The notes under the pieces are model-generated. The model searched no databases, was not told the origin of the DNA, and was given only the letters and a program-made list of their open reading frames with translations. A stretch of DNA of 64,000 nt, from the NCBI RefSeq assembly GCF_026151205.1, contig NC_087073.1, positions 18,690,837 to 18,754,836 of the forward strand, given 5' to 3'. This document shows, one piece after another, positions 57,226 through 64,000 of this stretch. The stretch is from Bolinopsis microptera (Eukaryota; Ctenophora; Tentaculata; Lobata; Bolinopsidae). How positions within the stretch are numbered: the first letter of the stretch is position 1; each line of letters opens with the position of its first letter. The translations under genes were made by a program, and so were the position numbers.

Positions 57226-57810
57226 CGGGACAAACAATTAATTAAACTATTTATAGGAGCATTAGATATTGTAATTACAAGCTTCAATAATAAATCACTG
57301 ACTAAAACTTCTAATTAAAATGACACTTGGTACGCTCGCCCATTTTCACTGGTCAGTCTGAACTTCGGTTTAGCACGTTGTACACTTATTCACCTAAGAT
57401 TCAGAATTTGTTCAGTTTAGAAGAGTTAGTACCCGTGTTTCAATAAATCAAAAGATATCAGGGGAGTTCTTTAATAATGTTACGGTCATCTAGAATACCG
57501 AACTTCCTGAAAACGTTATCATATTTCCTCAGACAACGTTTAATGCCTCAGACAACGTTTAATGATCAGACTCTGGCGCGCCTTCCCAGTTCCCATGGGA
57601 GATCTGCTGCTTGTGATTGAGACAGTAGACACAATACGATTAAGGAGTACATTTCTCACGAGATTTTATCTATTTTATATTTCAAACTTGACGAAATCTC
57701 CCCGGCAACTGGGACATCGTAAAAACTTTGACAATTTACCAAAAACCGACCCTTCATTCTGACCAATTTCAGCTCGTAACTGGAGTTGAAAACTCGCGAT
57801 TCTTAGCAAG

Positions 57811-58053
57811 TCACTTCGAGATGGCCAGGCCTACTCTCATGCTGTCTATATGTGATGATTAATTCTGAAAAACTAGGGACAACTGGGGAATGATCCCAGA
57901 ACCTCGAGATTTCGCGTCTCTTGCTCTACCAATTGAGCTACTGACCCTGATTCTCAGAGCGAAATCACCACTCATATACAGCACAATGTAGTTTTTCAGA
58001 ATTAATCATCACATATAGACAGCATGAGAGTAGGCCTGGCCATCTCGAAGTGA
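57811..58053. mobile_element. Palindromic element: perfect 64-bp inverted repeats around a tRNA-like core
   Basis: 57811-57874 and 57990-58053 are exact reverse complements over 64 bp (TCACTTCGAGATGGCCAGGC ... AATTCTGAAAAACT). The 115-bp centre contains a tRNA-like sequence on the minus strand. No target-site duplication was found. It could be a hairpin MITE, or a SINE-like unit with an inverted duplication. Confidence 0.8.
57876..57947 (-). tRNA. tRNA-like sequence, probably not a functional tRNA
   Basis: 72 nt folding as a cloverleaf: acceptor GGGTCAG/TTGTCCC (six of seven pairs), D arm GCTC-AATTGGTA-GAGC with a good A box, anticodon stem GAGA/TCTC with loop CGCGAAA, T stem CTGGG/CCCAG with loop ATCATTC. 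Against function: the base before the anticodon is G, not U; the T loop lacks TTC; and the nominal CGA anticodon (Ser) comes without a long variable arm. It is best read as a tRNA-derived relic, possibly still a Pol III promoter. Confidence 0.55.
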
Positions 58054-58803
58054 TAATAATAATTAAATGTTTCGCAGATTGGCAATTGATCGGTGTAGTT
58101 GGTGTTGTACACACTGCACTGATAACGATATCACGTTGTACGTGTAATGTAAATATAGTGTGGATAAATGCGAATATATATTCTAAAAAACATTCTTAGC
58201 AAGGTTGTAGAAAAAGGAAATGCTCCCGTTATAGCATTCTTAGAATTTTGATTTAGGTTTTAGATTTTTATAATTAACGTCGGAAGTGAGGTCAAATAAA
58301 CGTTAGAATAATTGCGTTCTTTTATCAAAGGTTAACTGTGCCGTTGCTTACTTGCTTAGCAACAGCAAGAGATTGCACGTGCGCGAGCAAGCACAGATTA
58401 GCAACGCCCGTTTTTATGTTATGATACGTCATGACTAGCTCACAATTATGAATTACGCTCACATTTTCGCTCACATTTACGCTCACATTTTGATTTACCG
58501 TTACGCTCACATTCATAACTTAAAACTTTGGTTGTGATTGATATTTTTTGATGCGGTAAAAAGTATCGTTTATATTCCCTATTTTTTAAAAGTATTTAAA
58601 GTATTTTTATAGGGAATCCGAATACTTACAACGTTGTTGTCATTCTCAAATAAAATCCATACTTTCTACAGTACAGAGCTAGATGATGAAGAGAAATTAA
58701 AACAAACCTGATTTTTTAAATTTCCTCGAACAAAGCTTTCGATTAGCGGGTTTCTAGTAGGATATATCATATACAACAAACTAAATTGATATATAAATTT
58801 AGT

Positions 58804-58837
58804 ATATCATTTATTCTATATATAGAATAAATGATAT
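58804..58837. other. 34-bp perfect palindrome
   Basis: ATATCATTTATTCTATA followed by its exact complement. Loop-less; it could extrude as a cruciform or be the centre of a small element. Confidence 0.85.
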
Positions 58838-60147
58838 CAAAATTCAAAGCAGTACTGCGCACTGAGTTCAGGATGTCTTACTTAATTTCAAAACAGCCAT
58901 GACCATTGGAAAAGTAACAAACTAGGGAAGTAAACGACTGAAAAAGGATAAAGGGTTTATGGTAACGACCCTGTGGTAACAGCTCTTCTTACAGAATTCG
59001 TCTCATAACCGAGCTCATTGACATTAACATACAAATGTCAAAAACGCCTCTGGTCTCCACACCAGGTGTTTATTCATTATTCTAAAAGATAATTGCTGTT
59101 AGTCTCTGTCTAGGGGAAAAAAGCTTGTATAGCTTCAATTTCAACTTTACCAGGTTATGTTAGATAGCAATAATGATATGATAATTGACAAGGCGCGGCT
59201 AAGGACAAACTCGCCACAATGTTCAAGACAGGAAAATATAATTGAAAATGTTACAACGCTAAGGGTCTATAAGTATAATAATAAAGGGGTGTTAATAAGT
59301 AAGGTTTATTCAAGGTTTCGTCTAATATAAGGGTCCTGGCACGTCGTAGCCAGGGGGGTCTAAGGGTCCTGTACAGACGAGTTTAACCAGAATAAACCTG
59401 GGACAGGGCGCTTCAGCCGACATACAAAGGACAGTGGGAACCAATGTTGAAAGCTAGATTATTCAACCGATTAAAATCGACTTCACACTTCATGAATCTA
59501 CGATAAATATGCACTTAGAAGCTGTGTACTCAGACAAAATTCCTAAAGCAAAATACTCGCAAGATAAAATCCATATCCATAGGACAATCACGTCTCACGA
59601 TCGGACAGTCTTGCAATTTCATTTTCATGCTGATGCTTAATTGCATATGCGTAGCAAGGCTCCAAAATTATTGAGATATATTATTTACTCGTATTAGTAA
59701 AGTGGCCTTCTGATTTTAAATTATGGAGACATTTCGAATTTTGATGCAGGCTACCTGGTGGGTGCCCCTTACGGCACACGTACGAGAAGCTACAATAACA
59801 ATTAGTTAAGATGCTTTTGTTGTTTCCTTAGCTTTATGTAAGTAACATCACGTTGAACATTGAAGCTTGCAGTACATTGCCCATACAATGTTTAATAATC
59901 TGTCTCCTAAAAACACAAAACTAAAACGACTGAAAATTAAATTGAGTTATAAAAACCAATATCAAGGGACACGGACGTATGAAGCTCAAAGTAAATGGTG
60001 TACGGCTTATAATAATGGCATATAATCTGTTATTATCCCGACTTATAGTAATATTAATAGTTAATTATTAGTAATACTAATAGATTATTAGTAATACTAA
60101 TAGTTAATGACGGTGTAATAAACCAAGCCGAATCTAATCTCCTGAAT

Positions 60148-60351
60148 TTGCCGCTTATAACCTGTGAAATATCTGCACAGACCGATAAAGACAAAGACTT
60201 GCACGGCTTCCCATGCACCACGTCCACTGCCTCGCTGACTGTGCAACGGTTCCACTTCATCGGTCAGATTACGGACCGGATATTGTTTGACAAACAAAGA
60301 CTGCCGGGGAACAATGTTGGTGCTCTGTCGAGACACTTCCAGTCGAGATAA
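60148..60351 (+). other. Unrecognised open frame with coding-like composition
   Basis: No ATG at its head (the frame is open upstream to about 60070). It contains CEISAQTDKDKDLHGFPC and RFHFIGQITDRILFDKQRLP, ending SRHFQSR. It is near 50% GC in an otherwise AT-rich area, with balanced amino-acid use, which hints at a decayed exon or element fragment. The opposite strand is open too. No family recognised. Confidence 0.25.
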
Positions 60352-60953
60352 AGCGAAAAATATGATTACCTAGAACAAGCCTTTATTGGGGACTATTTGT
60401 TCAATATAAGCAGATTAGTCGCTATAAATGATACCGATATTTTGAGCACGGTGCACACTGCAAAATGATAATGCCTACTGCATAGTTCTCACAATATATC
60501 AATATCACTCAGTGGACTGCAGAGGCTGCATTATCTAAAGTTTATAATTTAGATTCTAAACTACGAACACCAATCATCACGGAGTGCGCGACACTTGACT
60601 TAGGTATATTATTATTATTGGAACAAAAAATGAACATGGTCTAAGAACAGAAATAGGCGGGATCGTTTACTGGTGTAACTAGCAAAGAGTTATTTAATAA
60701 GTTCATCATGAGAAATCAGGCGCTAAATTTATCATCATCGAAGAATATAGCTACACATCATTATGAATGAATCCTATTTAAATATACGGTATGTATTGAA
60801 AATTTATATTTTCAAAGATCAAACACATAGCTTACGGCTCAGTCTTAGACCAAAACTTGAAATTGCATGATCACTGCTAAACAAAAGAAAGTAGCGGGAC
60901 AGCAACCTATGGAAAATACCCTCCCCTCTCCTGGTACGAGGTAGGAAGACAAT

Positions 60954-61297
60954 TAGTCCCTATACTAGACCCTTTATTATACCCTTTACTAGATCATAGT
61001 CCCTATACTAGACCCTTTATTATACCCTTTACTAGATCATAGTCCCTATACTAGACCCTTTATTATACCCTTTACTAGATCATAGTCCCTATACTAGACC
61101 CTTTATTATACCCTTTACTAGATCATAGTCCCTATACTAGACCCTTTATTATACCCTTTACTAGATCATAGTCCCTATACTAGACCCTTTATTATACCCT
61201 TTACTAGATCATAGTCCCTATACTAGACCCTTTATTATACCCTTTACTAGATCATAGTCCCTATACTAGACCCTTTATTATAACCTTTACTAGATCA
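60954..61297. repeat. 43-bp tandem repeat, exactly 8 copies
   Basis: Unit TAGTCCCTATACTAGACCCT, continuing TTATTATACCCTTTACTAGATCA. 344 bp = 8 x 43, with one base change near the end. The very low divergence implies recent expansion. Confidence 0.95.
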
Positions 61298-62846
61298 TAC
61301 GGACGCAAAACATAACATCCGCACAGGTGGGCTGCAGTGTAAACCCAGAATATGTACAACAGTAGGAGTTAGCAGTACATGTAAGCAAAGGACAATCGAG
61401 AAAGGGTCCAAGTCTTTCCAGCCGCCTTCCCCTAAAGCCCTAAATTGAATAACAATTCAGCAAATGAGCATGCGCTGTCTGCACGATTTTCATTTTTCAT
61501 ATGTTGTAGAATGTAGGGTATTAAGTGTTTGGAACAATTGCAATCAAGCACCTATACTATATAATCACATTCAGTTGCAGTCCAGAGTTAAAAGAGACTG
61601 AATAATGTGAATTGCGAAGGGGAATAGTCTTGATGAACGAGATCCTTTCAGTTTTATTTACTTGGAGTGTGAAACAGACATTGGTGAGGATATTATAAAG
61701 TATGGTCGATGATCATTAATTGGATTAAAAAGGGCAGTACATTCGACTCAACTTTTATAGCGACTGATATCATTACATGCCATGATCCAATATTTTTTGT
61801 AAACAAAAGAATGATAAGCATAAAAAGAAAGATGATCCAAGTCATTAACGGAGTTCAAAATAATATGCTCATATGAAATCATATTATCGCATGTAGTTTA
61901 CGACAAACGTACTATAGCATATAGAAGGTCTGCAAGCTCTTGAAGTTGACTCTTGAGTCTTCTTTAATAATAATAATGATTAATAATAATAATGATTAAC
62001 AACAATATCACAACTTGTTGGACATCGTCGGCCCCATAACCGGTATAATATTAAGCATCAATGGATTTATGATGCACCCAGCCGGAGGAGGCAGGTACAT
62101 GTGAATCCGTGCGAGAAATTGAGGCGAATGGTGCTTTGATAATAATCATATCAGCATTATGTCTTGATGTCGTGAGATCGGCAAAACAAACGCTTTACAT
62201 CAATAAAAGATCGTAATACCACTTTTGAAATTAAGAGGAAACTCATCAAAAGCGCGCATGTTATTACCAGTTTATGTAGATTCAATGGTGAAATGTGAGT
62301 ATACAGGAATTTGTTAATTGGCGCCTCTTCCACAACAAATCTTCTAAGCCTCTTTTACAGCCTGTTTACTGACCACTCATCGCGCTCCCATCTTTTCTAA
62401 TAACCGGCCACAGGATGAGGTGATATGAGTCATAGAATATACACACAGGTATATACACACAGTTTGAGTTATATACACACAGTTATAGTATATACACTTA
62501 GTGTATGCTGTGTAAACATTGCCGTGCCGAGAGTGGAATCGCGTGATGGCACTTCAAGACTCAGTACCTAAACTTAACGAAAAGAGGTAACCAAAATGAT
62601 CTAGAATGATCTAGAATGATCAGGAATGATCAACAACACAGCGGAATAAATTGCAAACCTCACAGCTTCAGGTTGAACACATAGACAATTGGTATTGGTC
62701 AACAGATTCAATGTGCTTAATATAAACCTCCGCACCACCGGGAACTGTGTACGGCAGCATGCGGGTAGGTACTACTAGGTACTACACAAGATCGTATATA
62801 AATAGATTCACGTTCCTTTACACCAGTGCAGTGTGATAATGCCGAC

Positions 62847-62945
62847 GGTTGATAGTATGATGCTGAATATGCAGCAACTCGGGTCGTGTTGTGTTTTGTG
62901 TTACACAGAATACTACACGAACCGAGCCTCTCAATACTATCAACC
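62847..62945. repeat. Imperfect hairpin, about 99 bp
   Basis: GGTTGATAGTAT ... CTCGGGTCGTGT on the left pairs with ACACGAACCGAG ... ATACTATCAACC on the right, with a few mismatches and unequal loops. A small MITE-like or foldback structure. Confidence 0.55.
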
Positions 62946-63157
62946 ATCATCAAACTAATCATATCACGGAGAGACAAGCAACGTTAATTCACATTTAAAA
63001 CCAAGAAATCACGATATACAGGAAGAAAGCACCATGGGGACTAACACCTAACTAAGATGTAAGCATATCTTAACAATCCAAGACAGATCGACAAAATATC
63101 GTTACAATAGATACGAGCGTCGAGCATAGTGGACACAGTACTGCGAGCTCATCTAAC

Positions 63158-63232
63158 ATGCTCATCAGGGACTATTGGCTGCACGCATTTCATTCAAATG
63201 AGAGCCAATCTTGTGTCCCTGATCAACATGTC
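63158..63232. repeat. Imperfect inverted repeat
   Basis: CATGCTCATCAGGGAC ... TTGGCT pairs with AGCCAA ... GTCCCTGATCAACATG around a short AT-rich loop. Confidence 0.5.
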
Positions 63233-64000
63233 TGATGACTTTTCCTCCAGGCTTCACCTTCCCCCTATTGATTAATAGGGTCTAAAAATACGGTATCCGT
63301 AATGAGGGACTCCGCCATTTAATCGATCGGTCGATTATGGGATAGATTAAGATTGCAACAGTACCCTGACCTGGTATCTAAATTTAGAACTGATTGTAGT
63401 GGAAAGAAGGATTAACTTTGTGTTTGTGAGAGGTGGTGCAGACGTCCCGGTTCAGTAAACTTGATGTAGACAGTAGACTGTAAGTAATTCTATAATTCGT
63501 GATCCTTGGGGACGTTGTCAATTTCCTGGATTTTCACCTTGTATCATCCGGTCTGCTGAAAGGATATGACCGAATGTTGTCCTGGTGATTTGGTTTCGAT
63601 ACTATATCTAGGGTGGTCTTTTCAGTTTTCAGTTAGTTACGCATCGTGCATTGATTATTAGCATATTTAACATTTTTGAAATATTCCTCCCCAGGTAACA
63701 AGATAAAAGCTGTCCTTTGAAAATGTGACAAATAATATTTCCGGATAAGACAATCCGATTCTCAATAACACATGAACCGATTTTGAATTACAAAATATGG
63801 AGTACTCCTGTTTTAACATTACAAATTAAATACAACGCAGAATGAGTTCTGATTTTTCAGAGATGATCTTGATTTTAAATATTTAACCAAACAAATATTT
63901 TAAAATTAATTAGAAACGTTAAGAAAACCGGTTGTCTTTAATTAGTCCCAGAAGAAACGAAATTGTAATACAGAAATTTTCCAGCTGAAAATTATATTAC

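Larger units (their letters stand above)
58054..60953. other. Gene-poor DNA with short repeats
   Basis: CGCTCACATTT-type repeats lie at 58456-58512. A 34-bp palindrome and one open frame are listed separately. Nothing else supported. Confidence 0.4.
61298..64000. other. Gene-poor DNA with small hairpins
   Basis: AATAATAATGATT-type microsatellite at 61965-61998, ATATACACACAG repeats at 62440-62510, and AATGATCTAG repeats at 62597-62632. Imperfect inverted repeats are at 62847-62945 and 63158-63232. No gene recognised. Confidence 0.45.

Noticed and set aside
57876-57947. Functional tRNA gene
   Set aside because: It lacks U before the anticodon and a standard T loop, and a CGA anticodon would need a long variable arm. 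It is kept only as a tRNA-like relic.
59757-59800. GYLVGAPYG-like FG-GAP (integrin-type) exon after a TGATGCAG acceptor
   Set aside because: Only about 14 codons match the idea before a stop follows. Too short to support.

Overview
The window is AT-rich animal DNA: genes in pieces with GT-AG introns, a class A GPCR, a PRD-like homeobox, ShKT cysteine domains, KR/GKR prohormone processing sites, and many short DNA transposons and satellites. This mix suggests an early-branching metazoan. A cnidarian, perhaps a hydrozoan, fits best; a ctenophore is not excluded. That assignment is inference. No conserved marker gene here fixes the species.

The left third holds the genes. (1) 5.5-12.0 kb, + strand: a secreted ShKT polyprotein gene. 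Three alternative first coding exons, each with a signal peptide and each ending in phase 1, can join a shared body carrying three ShKT domains. Two alternative 3' ends follow. One is a 341-residue exon with 31 tandem decapeptides of the form SEQLADPGKR, which reads as a classic amidated-peptide precursor. The other is a two-exon end carrying a fourth ShKT domain. (2) 13.1-20.6 kb, - strand: an 11-exon class A GPCR of 438 residues, rebuilt here exon by exon with every intron phase consistent. It has an aminergic-type pocket signature (D3.32, W7.40, Y7.43) and an alternative last exon that would add a membrane segment. (3) Inside its 4.0-kb intron 8 lie two almost identical intronless homeobox genes, in an inverted, divergent arrangement. 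Their 0.9-kb arms are about 99% identical while the flanking homology is strongly diverged, as expected from gene conversion.

From 20.6 to 64 kb I find no confident host gene. The space is filled by AT-rich non-coding DNA with clear repeat structures: a 20-bp minisatellite (25.1-25.5 kb); a TA-flanked MITE with an acidic ORF relic (37.3-38.1 kb); a 2.84-kb foldback element with 8-bp target duplications, about 0.7-kb inverted arms and an internal 346-bp tandem array full of the palindrome AGCGCTTATAAGCGCT (47.2-50.0 kb); an internally deleted FLYWCH-type MULE with a 9-bp target duplication (55.6-56.9 kb); a tRNA-like sequence between perfect 64-bp inverted repeats (57.8-58.1 kb); and eight copies of a 43-bp unit (61.0-61.3 kb). 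A few short exon or ORF candidates are listed at low confidence.

The most notable system is the ShKT/amidated-peptide gene. One locus seems able to choose among three secretion leaders and between two product classes, disulfide-rich ShKT peptides alone or ShKT peptides plus about 31 copies of a small amidated peptide.
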